From the NCBI GenBank assembly GCA_902560725.1, contig CACEMR010000001.1, forward strand, positions 1 to 64,000: a DNA stretch of 64,000 bases, given 5' to 3'. Origin of the DNA: an uncultured Alphaproteobacteria bacterium. Lineage in GTDB: Bacteria; Pseudomonadota; Alphaproteobacteria; HIMB59; GCA-002718135. Each line of letters opens with the position of its first letter. Positions within the stretch are counted from its first letter, which is position 1. This document shows, one piece after another, positions 47,646 to 56,657 of the stretch. A model generated the notes under the pieces. It worked only from the letters and a program-made list of their open reading frames with translations, had not been told where the DNA came from and did no database searches. Made by a program: the position numbers and the translations under genes.

Positions 47646-47675
47646 TTAGTATTAATAAGTGCTATATTTTGTCAT
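47646..47675 (-). promoter_or_regulatory. Candidate promoter of the peptide transporter operon
   Basis: Minus-strand ATGACA (47670-47675) and TACTAA (47646-47651) with an 18-nt spacer; the predicted start near 47639 leaves a leader of about 57 nt that carries the GGAGG ribosome site. Both hexamers are off consensus. Confidence 0.3.
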
Positions 47676-47722
47676 AATTTAAAGTATTAAGTACTACAGG
47701 AACTTAAGTGGAGCTTGAAATA

Positions 47723-48373
47723 ATGAAAAGATCCGATAAAGCGCAGCAAGTATCAAAAATCCTAAATCGAATATATAGAAGGGTCCCAATACCCCTAAAT
47801 CATAAAAATAAATTTGAACTAGTGATTGCAGTACTTTTGAGTGCTCAATGCACAGATGAAAGGGTTAATAAAGTAACACCTATACTTTTTAAAAAAGCCA
47901 ATACTGCTATTAAAATGGCTAACGTTTCTAAAAATACTATTTATAAAATTATACGTCCATGTGGATTAGCTCCACAGAAATCTAAAGCTATTTTTGAATT
48001 ATCAAAAATACTGGTTAAAAAATTTAAAGGTAAAGTTCCTGAAAGTTTTGAAGAATTAGAAAAATTACCTGGTGTAGGTCATAAAACTGCAAGTGTTGTA
48101 ATGTCCCAAGGATTTGGACATCCAGCATTTCCGGTAGATACGCACATACACAGGTTAGCTCAACGTTGGGGTTTAACAAATGGAAAAAATGTTATGCAAA
48201 CTGAAAAAGATTTAAAAAATATTTTTCCAAAAAAATCTTGGAATAAGTTGCATCTTCAAATAATTTTTTATGGAAGACAATATTGTCAGGCTAGAAGTTG
48301 TTATGGGCTAGAATGTGAAATATGTAAAATTTGCAATCCTAAAAGAAAAACACCCATTAAAACAAAAAAATAA
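47723..48373 (+). CDS. nth: Endonuclease III (DNA glycosylase/AP lyase)
   Basis: This base-excision repair enzyme removes oxidised pyrimidines. I choose the ATG at 47723, because a GGAG lies 10 nt upstream; the track's GTG at 47708 is possible. The helix-hairpin-helix LPGVGHKTASVVM and catalytic Asp in AFPVDTHIHRLAQRWG are present. The C-terminal cluster has five Cys (CQARSCYGLECEICKIC), spaced differently from the C-x6-C-x2-C-x5-C of E. coli Nth. It converges with hemJ. Confidence 0.9.
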   Translation: MKRSDKAQQVSKILNRIYRRVPIPLNHKNKFELVIAVLLSAQCTDERVNKVTPILFKKANTAIKMANVSKNTIYKIIRPCGLAPQKSKAIFELSKILVKKFKGKVPESFEELEKLPGVGHKTASVVMSQGFGHPAFPVDTHIHRLAQRWGLTNGKNVMQTEKDLKNIFPKKSWNKLHLQIIFYGRQYCQARSCYGLECEICKICNPKRKTPIKTKK

Positions 48374-48377
48374 TAAT

Positions 48378-48797
48378 TTAAAACGGCTGAAATACAACTA
48401 GTATAATGATAAAAATTAGTATTACTGCTGGAGCTTCGTTTGTAATCCTAAAAAATTTAGTAGAAAATTTATTTTTATCGTTTTTAAAATCGTTAAGACA
48501 TTTTAAACAAAAAAAATGATATGTAGAAAGCAGAACAACAAAAAAAATTTTTAAAAGCAGCCAAGTATCAATACCTACATAATGTGTCATTGATAAACCA
48601 GATATCCAAGTAACTATAAATGCGGGAAACATTATAATTCTATATAATTTGCCCTCCATTAACTTAAAAGTTTCAGATGTTTCTTTTGTTATTTGAGGAT
48701 TAGCATGATTTACAAACAAACGTGGAAGATATAATAGTCCTGCCATCCAGGCTATCATACTAAAAATATGAATTACCTTAAGAGTATTGAACAACAT
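48378..48797 (-). CDS. hemJ: Protoporphyrinogen oxidase HemJ (UPF0093)
   Basis: A 139-aa inner-membrane protein with four helices; HemJ oxidises protoporphyrinogen IX in many alphaproteobacteria and cyanobacteria. The conserved His near the start (LKVIHIFSMIAWMAGLLYLPRLFV), the Arg/Lys region KLYRIIMFPAFIVTWISG and the Lys in LLLKIFFVVLLSTYHFF match the family. It is last in the hemCD-E-H-F-J operon, 3 nt after hemF. Confidence 0.88.
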   Translation of the reverse strand: MLFNTLKVIHIFSMIAWMAGLLYLPRLFVNHANPQITKETSETFKLMEGKLYRIIMFPAFIVTWISGLSMTHYVGIDTWLLLKIFFVVLLSTYHFFCLKCLNDFKNDKNKFSTKFFRITNEAPAVILIFIIILVVFQPF

Positions 48798-48800
48798 TTA

Positions 48801-49619
48801 TTATTCCCATTTCGCTAGTGGTGGCATTGACATCAATATAGCGTCAATATTTCCACCAGTTTCTAAACCAAACTTTGTACCTCTATCATATAGCAAATTA
48901 AATTCTGCATAGCGACTTCTTTTAATAAGTTGTGTTTTCTTATCCTGATCATTCCATTTTTCATCCTTTAATGATCTAAGGGTATTAGAAATAAATTTAT
49001 GAAAATAAGTACCTACATCTTGAACAAATTCAAAATCTTTTCCCCAATCACCAGTTTGAAGATAGTCAAAAAAAATACCTCCTATTCCCCTAGGTTCATT
49101 TCTATGTTTTAGATAAAAATAATCATCACACCATTTTTTAAATTTAGGATAATACGATTTATCATATTTGTTACATAGGGCTTCTAGGCCGTTATGATAT
49201 TTTTCTTGACTATTAAAAGCTAAACAAGGTGTAATATCCATACCTCCACCAAACCATTCCTGATTGGTTTTAATAAATCTTGTATTAAAATGCATCGAGG
49301 GAATTTTAGGTGACACAGGATGCAAGACTACACTAATACCTGTTGCGCTATAATTTGGATTATCCTTTGCTCCAGGGATCATTTCTTGCATATTTTCATT
49401 AAATTTTCCAGAAACTGTTGAGATATTAACACCACCTTTTTCTATAATATTTCCTGTAATTTTACTCATTTTTCCGCCACCTTCATCTTTGTGGTCCCAA
49501 TGAGTAATTTCAAATTCATTCTCATCAATGTTGTGAATTGTTTCAACTAAACTATCCCTTAATTTTTCAAACCAATCCTTCGCAGTATTAAATTTAGGAT
49601 CACTGATCATATTGGCCAA
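48801..49619 (-). CDS. hemF: Coproporphyrinogen III oxidase, oxygen-dependent
   Basis: The 272-aa enzyme converts coproporphyrinogen III to protoporphyrinogen IX using O2. Landmarks are HFNTRFIKTNQEWFGGGMDITP, EPRGIGGIFFDYL and RSRYAEFNLLYDRGTKFGLETGG. It overlaps hemH by 13 nt. Its presence (no hemN seen here) indicates an aerobic lifestyle. Confidence 0.95.
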   Translation of the reverse strand: MANMISDPKFNTAKDWFEKLRDSLVETIHNIDENEFEITHWDHKDEGGGKMSKITGNIIEKGGVNISTVSGKFNENMQEMIPGAKDNPNYSATGISVVLHPVSPKIPSMHFNTRFIKTNQEWFGGGMDITPCLAFNSQEKYHNGLEALCNKYDKSYYPKFKKWCDDYFYLKHRNEPRGIGGIFFDYLQTGDWGKDFEFVQDVGTYFHKFISNTLRSLKDEKWNDQDKKTQLIKRSRYAEFNLLYDRGTKFGLETGGNIDAILMSMPPLAKWE

Positions 49620-50632
49620 CCTTGAGAATGTTTTTTTATAAGATTAACAAAAACCTCTATATGATCATGATTATCATTTAGGCAAGGAATATATTTGTAA
49701 TGTTCGCCACCGGAATCCATAAAATATTCTTTATTCTCTTCTTCAAGCTCCTCTAATGTCTCAAGACAATCACTACTAAAGCCAGGAGATATAATATGAA
49801 TATTTTTTATGCCTTCCTTTGGTAATTCTTTCAATGTGTCACTAGTATAAGGCTTTAGCCATTCTTCACGTCCAAACCTACTCTGGAAGGTAGTCATTAT
49901 TTCATCATCAGATAATCCCATATGCTCTTTGACAAGTCTTGTAGTTTTAAGACAAAAGCAATGATAAGGATCGCCATTAGTTAAATATCTTTTAGGTATT
50001 CCATGATAACTGAAAATTATTTTTTGAGGTTTCTGATTTTTTTTCCAAAAATTTTTTATAGAATTTGACAAAGCTTCAATATAAACTTTTTCTTCAAAAT
50101 ATTGGTTAATGAAACGCATTTCAGGTATCCAACGCCATTTTTGTAAAACATTTGTTACTTCATCAAAAGTACTGCCTGTTGTTGCTGCACAATACTGAGG
50201 ATACATTGGCAAAACCAATAGTCTTCTAACTTGCTTTTTTTGAAGTTTAGATAGTGCATTTGGAATAGATGGGTTGCCATATCTCATTCCAAGTTCAAAT
50301 ACTATATTTTGACTATTAGTTGAAAAAGAGGATTGAATTTTATTTAGTTGCCTATTTGAGATATCTAAAAGTGGTGAACCTTTATTAGTCCAGATTTTTT
50401 TGTACGCTTCTGCTGATCTAGATGGTCTAATTTGTAAAATTACAAGCTTCAATAAAATTTGCCATAAGATTTTTGGGATTTCTATAACTCTTGGATCTGA
50501 TAAGAATTGATTTAGATAAACTTTTAATTCTTTTCTTCCTGGAGCATCTGGAGTGCCTAAATTAGTAATTAAAACACCAATTTTTTCCTTACTTCCATGT
50601 TCGTAATCTTTTTCACCAATATATTTAACCAT
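49607..50632 (-). CDS. hemH: Ferrochelatase
   Basis: A 341-aa enzyme that inserts ferrous iron into protoporphyrin IX. Conserved His in FSYHGIPKRYLTNGDPYH and the acidic PGFSSDCLETLEELEEEN are the catalytic landmarks. It starts 5 nt after hemE and overlaps hemF by 13 nt. No C-terminal membrane helix is evident. Confidence 0.95.
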   Translation of the reverse strand: MVKYIGEKDYEHGSKEKIGVLITNLGTPDAPGRKELKVYLNQFLSDPRVIEIPKILWQILLKLVILQIRPSRSAEAYKKIWTNKGSPLLDISNRQLNKIQSSFSTNSQNIVFELGMRYGNPSIPNALSKLQKKQVRRLLVLPMYPQYCAATTGSTFDEVTNVLQKWRWIPEMRFINQYFEEKVYIEALSNSIKNFWKKNQKPQKIIFSYHGIPKRYLTNGDPYHCFCLKTTRLVKEHMGLSDDEIMTTFQSRFGREEWLKPYTSDTLKELPKEGIKNIHIISPGFSSDCLETLEELEEENKEYFMDSGGEHYKYIPCLNDNHDHIEVFVNLIKKHSQGWPI

Positions 50633-50637
50633 AACTA

Positions 50638-51636
50638 TTAGCTAAATTCTTTTCTTATATTTTCTATAAATATATGAACATTTTTTTCAGGTGTATCTTT
50701 GTTTATGCCATGACCAAGACCACAAACCCAACCATTTGTATCTTCTATAGATTTCATTTCTTGAATATAATCTTTTAAATGTTCTTGAAAAGATTGCGTA
50801 TCTTGAAGAATAAATTGTTCATTAAAATTACCTTGGATAAAGCCAGTTTTTTGTTTTTTAAACATAGTAGATAATTTTATAGAATAATCATAACCTAAAC
50901 CTGCAAAAGGAAGATTCATACAACTAGATAAGCTCTCTTCATTTTGTCCTCTTGAATAATAGCCAACTTTTTGAGGAAAAGATAAAGCAATGTCTTGAAG
51001 AAAATTAAAATACGAGTCTTTAAAATTAATTGAGTCTAAATCATGTAAAGAACTATCAAAAATCATTACAATTTCAACTCCAGCATCTAGTTGTAATTGG
51101 ATATTTTTTTTGAGTAGTGGTAAAAAAGTTTTAGAGATAAAGTCTAGATTTAATTTTGAGTCAATTTTATTAATTTTATTATTACCAAATGCATATTTAG
51201 ATAAAGTCCATGGTCCACCGACAAAACCAATTAAACTTTTATTCTCTGGAATTTTTTCTCTAGTTATTCTAATTGCTTCTGTTTGAAAATGCATATGTTC
51301 AATTGCTCTGTCAATATCACTAAATTGATTTAAATTTTCCAAGGTGATATAAGAACTAAATTTAGGTCCCGGATCAAATTTTAACTCTAAACCAAGACCC
51401 TCAAGTAAAAATAAAATATCACTAAATAAAATTGCAACATCATAATCAAATTCTTTTATTGGTCCAAAAGCAACTTCTGCTGCCAGATCAGGAGTCTTAC
51501 AAAGTTGCTCGAACGAATATTTATCTTTTAGTTTTCGATAATGCGAATGATATCTTCCAGCTTGCCTCATAAACCAGATGGGAGGAGTTTTCTGAGACTT
51601 TCTTCTTAGAGCATTTTGAAATAAGATATTCGCCAT
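50638..51636 (-). CDS. hemE: Uroporphyrinogen decarboxylase
   Basis: The 332-aa enzyme decarboxylates the four acetates of uroporphyrinogen III. PPIWFMRQAGRYHSHYRKL (N-terminal active-site Arg), ILFSDILFLLEGLG and GFVGGPWTLSKYAF are clear. Gap to hemC is 1 nt. Confidence 0.95.
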   Translation of the reverse strand: MANILFQNALRRKSQKTPPIWFMRQAGRYHSHYRKLKDKYSFEQLCKTPDLAAEVAFGPIKEFDYDVAILFSDILFLLEGLGLELKFDPGPKFSSYITLENLNQFSDIDRAIEHMHFQTEAIRITREKIPENKSLIGFVGGPWTLSKYAFGNNKINKIDSKLNLDFISKTFLPLLKKNIQLQLDAGVEIVMIFDSSLHDLDSINFKDSYFNFLQDIALSFPQKVGYYSRGQNEESLSSCMNLPFAGLGYDYSIKLSTMFKKQKTGFIQGNFNEQFILQDTQSFQEHLKDYIQEMKSIEDTNGWVCGLGHGINKDTPEKNVHIFIENIRKEFS

Positions 51637-51637
51637 A

Positions 51638-53146
51638 TTAAGAACTTAATAATTTTTTCTTCCAAGTATCATAAGATAGCTCTACAAAAAGATTTTTATC
51701 ATCACCTAGCAATTTTTTAATCTCATAATAAGTATTACCTGGCCCACAGAAATGATATTTTTCTTTAATTTCTGGATATTTTTCTAAAACCAACTTGAAA
51801 GCAGAACCACTCATCCAATAAAAAAAATTTTTTTTGTATACATCAATCTCAAAATCAAGTTTTTGTAACTGATAAGTATTAATTTTATTTTTTATAGTAC
51901 TTTCAAATGAAGAACTATGTGTTAGCTTAATCCATGGAAAATCTGTGAGAGAATTAATATTATTTTCAAATCCCTCACCAAGTCCATCAGAACTGCCATT
52001 AACCCATATTCCGCGATCAGCTAATTTCTTCCATGTTTTTAAGCCACTTGACCAAATTATATTGTTTGAATTAATTTTTGCATCATTTTGAAGTGCGCTT
52101 ATTCGGGAAATAAAAATACATTTATTTTTTAAGTTATTTACTTCTAAAATAGTATTATTTAACTCTTTTCGCTGGAAAATTTTATAAGAATTTAGATCTT
52201 CTGGATATATTTCATCTTCACCACTACAAAAAAATTTTTCTTTCTTTTCATTGATTAAATCCCAACTTTCAAAATGGTTTCCATTTTCATCTTCTCCTCT
52301 TTTAGAAACAATAGTACCTAATGAATGAGTGATATATGAAACTCCAATTTTTTGATGGCAGCCACCACCATATATTTTTAATATATTTCTCTCATTTTCA
52401 ACATTAAAGAAATCGTTATCAAAATTAATATCATTCAGTATATGATTTAAATGATCATCATTATCTCGAGTCTCAATTGCAAGCGCCCCTTGACCAGGGG
52501 AACAAGGATTTATTGATAAAGGTATTATTGTCCATAGACATTCGTCAATATAACTCTTTAATATTTTTTTTAATTCATCAAACTCAGGAACATTGTTCAA
52601 AAGGATTCTATCTATTGCAGCTTTAGCTACAATAAATGCATCACTAGATGGATTTTGTAAAAACTTTTTGAATCTTGTGGGAATATTTCCTCTTATATTT
52701 TCAAATTTTATTTCTTCATATTTATTTGGAAGAAAATTTTTTATAAATTTGTTTACGTTGTACTGTCTTCTTGGAGAGGAACAGAGGATGGTAATTTCTT
52801 TTTTATCATTGTTTTTATTTTTTTTAAGAAATAAAATATCTCTTTTATCTGCTCTTTGTAATGTTGCTGCAATTTTAGTTTTATTACCAACTTCAATTGG
52901 CAAATCTTTCCAAGAATGTACTATTAAGTCACATTTTTTGGTTATTAATTCTTCACGAAGATCATTTGTAAAAACGCCCTCTATGGGCATTTCAGATAAA
53001 GGTGTGATTAAATCTTTATCTCCTGAAGTGCTTTTAGTTTTATAATCTATTTGAATATCAGGGTATTTAGAATTTAAATACTCACCAAATTCACGAGCTT
53101 GAATTGTAGCTAAATCACTTTTTCTTGATAAAACTTTTATTTTCAT
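51638..53146 (-). CDS. hemC: Hydroxymethylbilane synthase with C-terminal extension (probable HemC-HemD fusion)
   Basis: Residues 1-305 are HemC, which joins four porphobilinogens. R8-K-S at the N-terminus, D81 in HSWKDLP, SSPRR at 123-127 and the dipyrromethane-cofactor Cys263 in GGGCHQKIGVSY are present. HemC is normally about 310 aa, but this protein continues to 502. The extension (about 340-502) has alternating beta and helix with a NSxxW-like WVNGSSDGLGEGF and a terminal FYWMSGSAFKLV...FCGPGNTYYEIKKLL, placed like the HemD second-half motifs. I infer a divergent uroporphyrinogen-III synthase. It is the first gene of the hem operon. Confidence 0.85.
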   Translation of the reverse strand: MKIKVLSRKSDLATIQAREFGEYLNSKYPDIQIDYKTKSTSGDKDLITPLSEMPIEGVFTNDLREELITKKCDLIVHSWKDLPIEVGNKTKIAATLQRADKRDILFLKKNKNNDKKEITILCSSPRRQYNVNKFIKNFLPNKYEEIKFENIRGNIPTRFKKFLQNPSSDAFIVAKAAIDRILLNNVPEFDELKKILKSYIDECLWTIIPLSINPCSPGQGALAIETRDNDDHLNHILNDINFDNDFFNVENERNILKIYGGGCHQKIGVSYITHSLGTIVSKRGEDENGNHFESWDLINEKKEKFFCSGEDEIYPEDLNSYKIFQRKELNNTILEVNNLKNKCIFISRISALQNDAKINSNNIIWSSGLKTWKKLADRGIWVNGSSDGLGEGFENNINSLTDFPWIKLTHSSSFESTIKNKINTYQLQKLDFEIDVYKKNFFYWMSGSAFKLVLEKYPEIKEKYHFCGPGNTYYEIKKLLGDDKNLFVELSYDTWKKKLLSS

Positions 53147-53187
53147 GGATTATTATTTTAAGATAGCACTATATAATAAAATTACTA

Positions 53188-53751
53188 ATGATTGAATTTA
53201 AAGGTACAAAAACATCATGGGGACTAATAGCCAAGCTTTTCCATTGGTCATTAGCATTATTGCTTTTTTGGCAAGTAGCAACAGGCATTAGTCTTCACAA
53301 TATGGAATTTTCCCCTTTTAAAATTGGAATAATTGGAACACATAAATTTTTTGGCACATTAGTATTTAGCTTGGTAGTTGTTAGACTCATATGGAAATAT
53401 ATGTTTAATACTCACCCAAAGTATGAAAATTTAACTTTATTTCATAAATTAGTCTCCAATTTAGTACATTTTTTACTTTATGTACTAGTTATTTTAATAC
53501 CCATTCAGGGAACTATTATGACATGGCTTGGTGGTGGTGATGTTTTCCTTTTAGGTATAATTAAAATACCCCCAATTATTGAAATGGACTTTATACTCTA
53601 TCCTCAAGCTCTTAAAGTTCATTATTATTCAGCACTAACTTTAACAGGTTTATTTTCTCTTCATATTCTAGCAGCATTGTATCATCGTTTACTAATTAAA
53701 GATAAATATGGAGTATGGAAAAGAATGGCGTTTAGAAGGCAAAAGGTGTGA
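53188..53751 (+). CDS. Cytochrome b561-family protein
   Basis: A 187-aa membrane protein with four helices and conserved heme-ligand histidines (KLFHWSLALLLFW, GTHKFFGTLVF, VHFLLYVLV, KVHYYSALTLTGLFSLHILAAL). It belongs to the diheme b561/CybB group that passes electrons across the membrane. It diverges from the hem operon across 41 nt with a TATAAT at 53172-53177 and precedes hemA by 55 nt. Confidence 0.85.
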   Translation: MIEFKGTKTSWGLIAKLFHWSLALLLFWQVATGISLHNMEFSPFKIGIIGTHKFFGTLVFSLVVVRLIWKYMFNTHPKYENLTLFHKLVSNLVHFLLYVLVILIPIQGTIMTWLGGGDVFLLGIIKIPPIIEMDFILYPQALKVHYYSALTLTGLFSLHILAALYHRLLIKDKYGVWKRMAFRRQKV

Positions 53752-53806
53752 CAATTCATACAATTAAATACTTACAATTATACTCACTCTAAGTTATCTA
53801 AAGTCA

Positions 53807-55042
53807 ATGGATTACAATAAATTTTTCTCTTCCGAATTACGCAATCTTAAAGATCAAGGTTTGTATAGAAACTTTAGAAATATTGACAGACCAATAAAAA
53901 ATTTTCCCAATGCTGAAGAAAACTTTAAAAATAAAGAAAGAGAAGTAGAAGTTTGGTGCTCTAATGATTACCTTAATATGAGCCAACATCCAGAAGTTGT
54001 AAATGAAATTGTAAAAACATTATTAGAATACGGTTCAGGATCAGGTGGAACTCGAAATATTTCTGGCACATCTACTTATCATACCAATTTAGAAAAAAAA
54101 TTAGCTAATATTCATAATAAAGAGTCTGCTTTATTATTTGCCTCCGCATATACAGCTAATCAATCTACATTATGGACCTTAGGTAAAAAAATTAAAAATA
54201 TTGAGATATTTTCAGATGAGCTTAATCATGCATCTTTAATTCAGGGAATTAAAAATAGTGGAGCTAAGTGTCATATTTTTAAACATAATGATATCGATCA
54301 CCTTGAATTATTGCTTAAAGAAACAGATATTAACAATCCAAAACTAATAGTTTTTGAAAGTCTGTATTCTATGGAAGGGATTAGATCACCAATAATAAAA
54401 ATAGTGGAGTTGGCTAAAAAATACAACTGTATGACTTATTTAGATGAAGTTCATTCTGTTGGATTATATGGTGAAGAAGGTAAAGGTATTGCTGTAGAAA
54501 TGGGTGTTGACGATAAAATAGATATTATTAATGGAACATTGGCTAAGGCATACGGTCAAATGGGTGGATATGTTGCAGCAAATTTAGAAATTATTGATTA
54601 CATAAGAAGCTTTTCACCAGGTTTTATTTTTACTACCTCAATTTGCCCCTCTATTGCAGCAGGCGCTTCTAAAGCAATAGATATAGTTTCTTTAGCTGAA
54701 CAATTAAGAATAAGAATAAAAGAAAATGCAGCTTTAATTCGAGAGCATTTAGACTCTATTGCAATTCCTTATATAGATACAAATTCTCACATTGTTGCAG
54801 TTTTAATTAATGATCCTTTCTTATGTAAAAAAGTTTCTCAAGATTTAATTGATGAACATGGTATATATGCACAACCAATTTTCTATCCAACTGTTCCTAA
54901 AGGCTTAGAAAGGCTTAGAATTACAGTTACACCTAAACATAGAAAAGAACATATCAGCAAGATGATTAATGCACTTGATAAAGTTTGGTCTAAAAACAAT
55001 TTGCCTAGAAAAAATATTAATCAAGTATCAAGTAAAATCTAA
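53807..55042 (+). CDS. hemA: 5-aminolevulinate synthase
   Basis: The 411-aa PLP enzyme makes 5-aminolevulinate from glycine and succinyl-CoA, the alphaproteobacterial (Shemin) entry to heme. The N-terminal [21 protein letters not shown], the glycine loop [13 protein letters not shown] and the PLP Lys in [15 protein letters not shown] are diagnostic. It converges with the EamA gene, overlapping by 4 nt. Together with the opposite-strand hem operon it gives most of the pathway in one place; hemB is not visible. Confidence 0.95.
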   Translation: MDYNKFFSSELRNLKDQGLYRNFRNIDRPIKNFPNAEENFKNKEREVEVWCSNDYLNMSQHPEVVNEIVKTLLEYGSGSGGTRNISGTSTYHTNLEKKLANIHNKESALLFASAYTANQSTLWTLGKKIKNIEIFSDELNHASLIQGIKNSGAKCHIFKHNDIDHLELLLKETDINNPKLIVFESLYSMEGIRSPIIKIVELAKKYNCMTYLDEVHSVGLYGEEGKGIAVEMGVDDKIDIINGTLAKAYGQMGGYVAANLEIIDYIRSFSPGFIFTTSICPSIAAGASKAIDIVSLAEQLRIRIKENAALIREHLDSIAIPYIDTNSHIVAVLINDPFLCKKVSQDLIDEHGIYAQPIFYPTVPKGLERLRITVTPKHRKEHISKMINALDKVWSKNNLPRKNINQVSSKI

Positions 55043-55941
55043 TTTTTGATATTTTGATCAAACTGCCTAGCAGCAAATCCATAATAAATTACAGCAATTG
55101 TAATTATAACGCCACCAACTATAACAGTTGGACTTGGCACTTCATTAATTCCAAAAATAGGAAGCCAAACCCATAGTACCCCACCAACAACTTCCATTAA
55201 AGACAATAAAGCTAATTCGGCTGATGGGAGATACTTTGCACCCAGACTGTATAATATTAGACCAGAGGCAACTAAAAAACCATGAAGCAAACTTAGATAA
55301 GAGTTTATTGTTGGCATTGTTGTGAAAGATTGAAAAGAAAATCCTAAAATAAAAAAAGAAAAAATAGCACAAAATACCCCTGCTAAAACAATAGTTGTAA
55401 ATTTAGGTGTTTCTGGTTTCCATCTGATAGTAACTGTATAGAGGGCAAAGCCAGTGGCAGATATAAAACCAATTATTGCTCCAAGAGCTGTACCTGAAAT
55501 ACTATCATTTACAATCATCACACAAACACCAATAAATGCAACTATCATAGCAACTAAAGTTGATCTTTTTAATATTTCTCCAAGTACAAAGTAACCAACA
55601 ATTGCTGCAATAAAAGGCATAGCAGCTAACATAAATAGTGTAACTGCAGCACTAGTCATTGTGATAGAAAAAATAAAACCTGTGAAAGCTATTGCTAAAA
55701 ATAAACCACCAAGAATTGATGAAATACCTATTTTTAAAAAATTTTTATAAAAAGAAAAACCTTCTGTAAAAAATAAGTATAACAATAAAATTATAGATAT
55801 TGAAAAGCCTCTATAAAATAAATATTGAAAAACATAAGCATGACCATCAACCATGTACCTTACTGTTAAGGCACCAAAACTCCAAAATATTCCTGCAAGA
55901 AAAACAACCGTAAATGCATAAAAGTATGTGTTCTGACTCAT
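55039..55941 (-). CDS. EamA/DMT-family permease
   Basis: A 300-aa protein with about ten helices in two EamA repeats ([17 protein letters not shown], then [24 protein letters not shown] and [25 protein letters not shown]). Substrates of this exporter family are diverse. Nothing in the neighbourhood identifies the substrate. Confidence 0.85.
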   Translation of the reverse strand: MSQNTYFYAFTVVFLAGIFWSFGALTVRYMVDGHAYVFQYLFYRGFSISIILLLYLFFTEGFSFYKNFLKIGISSILGGLFLAIAFTGFIFSITMTSAAVTLFMLAAMPFIAAIVGYFVLGEILKRSTLVAMIVAFIGVCVMIVNDSISGTALGAIIGFISATGFALYTVTIRWKPETPKFTTIVLAGVFCAIFSFFILGFSFQSFTTMPTINSYLSLLHGFLVASGLILYSLGAKYLPSAELALLSLMEVVGGVLWVWLPIFGINEVPSPTVIVGGVIITIAVIYYGFAARQFDQNIKN

Positions 55942-55987
55942 TTATTGAGATACAAATCATTAAATGAGATAAAAGTAAATTGATATT

Positions 55988-56146
55988 TTAGTTATTTATT
56001 TGAATCCCCGTCTCTTTACTTCCACTTATTTTAAAGTTAACTTTATTTTTATTACCATCCTCTAAACTAGAAATAGATGACATTTTGCATCCTAACAATA
56101 TTAAAGTTAGTACTATTGACAAATACCTATAGATCCAAGTGAACAT
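55988..56146 (-). CDS. Small lipoprotein (52 aa), overlapping the pentapeptide gene
   Basis: This gene is not in the ORF track. Reading the minus strand from ATG at 56146 gives 52 codons and a TAA. The product has a short n-region with Arg, a hydrophobic core and an ideal lipobox (YLSIVLTLILLGC), followed by a 32-residue hydrophilic tail ending ETGIQINN. It starts 34 nt inside the end of the pentapeptide gene in another frame and so is probably translationally coupled to it. The predicted product is an outer- or inner-membrane-anchored lipopeptide of unknown role. Confidence 0.6.
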   Translation of the reverse strand: MFTWIYRYLSIVLTLILLGCKMSSISSLEDGNKNKVNFKISGSKETGIQINN

Positions 56147-56616
56147 TTTTTTCCATCTACCCAGATTGCATTTGATAAGTTGGCTTCTTCAAAAATTGCT
56201 CCAGAAATGTTAGCTCCTAATAAATTTGCTTCATATAAATTAGCACCCTTAAAAGATGCTCCAAATAAATTTGATCCTTCAAAATTAACTTTTGCTAAAT
56301 TAGCATTATCAAAATTTGCGTTATTACAATTAGCGCCTTGTAAATTTGATGCATATAAATTTGAGTTATTAAAATTTGAAAATATAAAATTACCTATAGA
56401 TAGGTTCGAATTGTTAATTTGTGCTTTTTCAAAATTTGAAAGAGATAAATTGACACCAGACATTTGAGAGTTTGCCATACCTGCACCAGATAAATCTAAA
56501 TTTTCGACAAAATTACAATTTGTCCAATCAACCTCGTTTGATGGCTGATCACCACATGCGGCATAAGATAAAGACGAATGAAACAAAATAGATATAAATA
56601 GAAATAAAATTTTCAT
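56113..56616 (-). CDS. Exported pentapeptide-repeat protein
   Basis: The 167-aa protein has a signal peptide (MKILFLFISILFHSSLSYAACG) and about twenty A(N/D)LxX pentapeptides (for example ANLAKVNFEGSNLFGASFKG), which fold as a right-handed beta-helix. The mature part has Cys pairs and ends WVDGKKCSLGSIGICQ, a terminus seen in alphaproteobacterial relatives. Function unknown. The micro-lipoprotein starts within its last codons. Confidence 0.85.
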   Translation of the reverse strand: MKILFLFISILFHSSLSYAACGDQPSNEVDWTNCNFVENLDLSGAGMANSQMSGVNLSLSNFEKAQINNSNLSIGNFIFSNFNNSNLYASNLQGANCNNANFDNANLAKVNFEGSNLFGASFKGANLYEANLLGANISGAIFEEANLSNAIWVDGKKCSLGSIGICQ

Positions 56617-56657
56617 TAATATAAAATATGACTAGTTTATGTTTAATTTAAGGCAAA

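Noticed and set aside
52593-53045. 150-aa plus-strand ORF opposite hemC
   Set aside because: It is the antisense shadow of a strongly supported gene, with a composition typical of reverse-frame translation.
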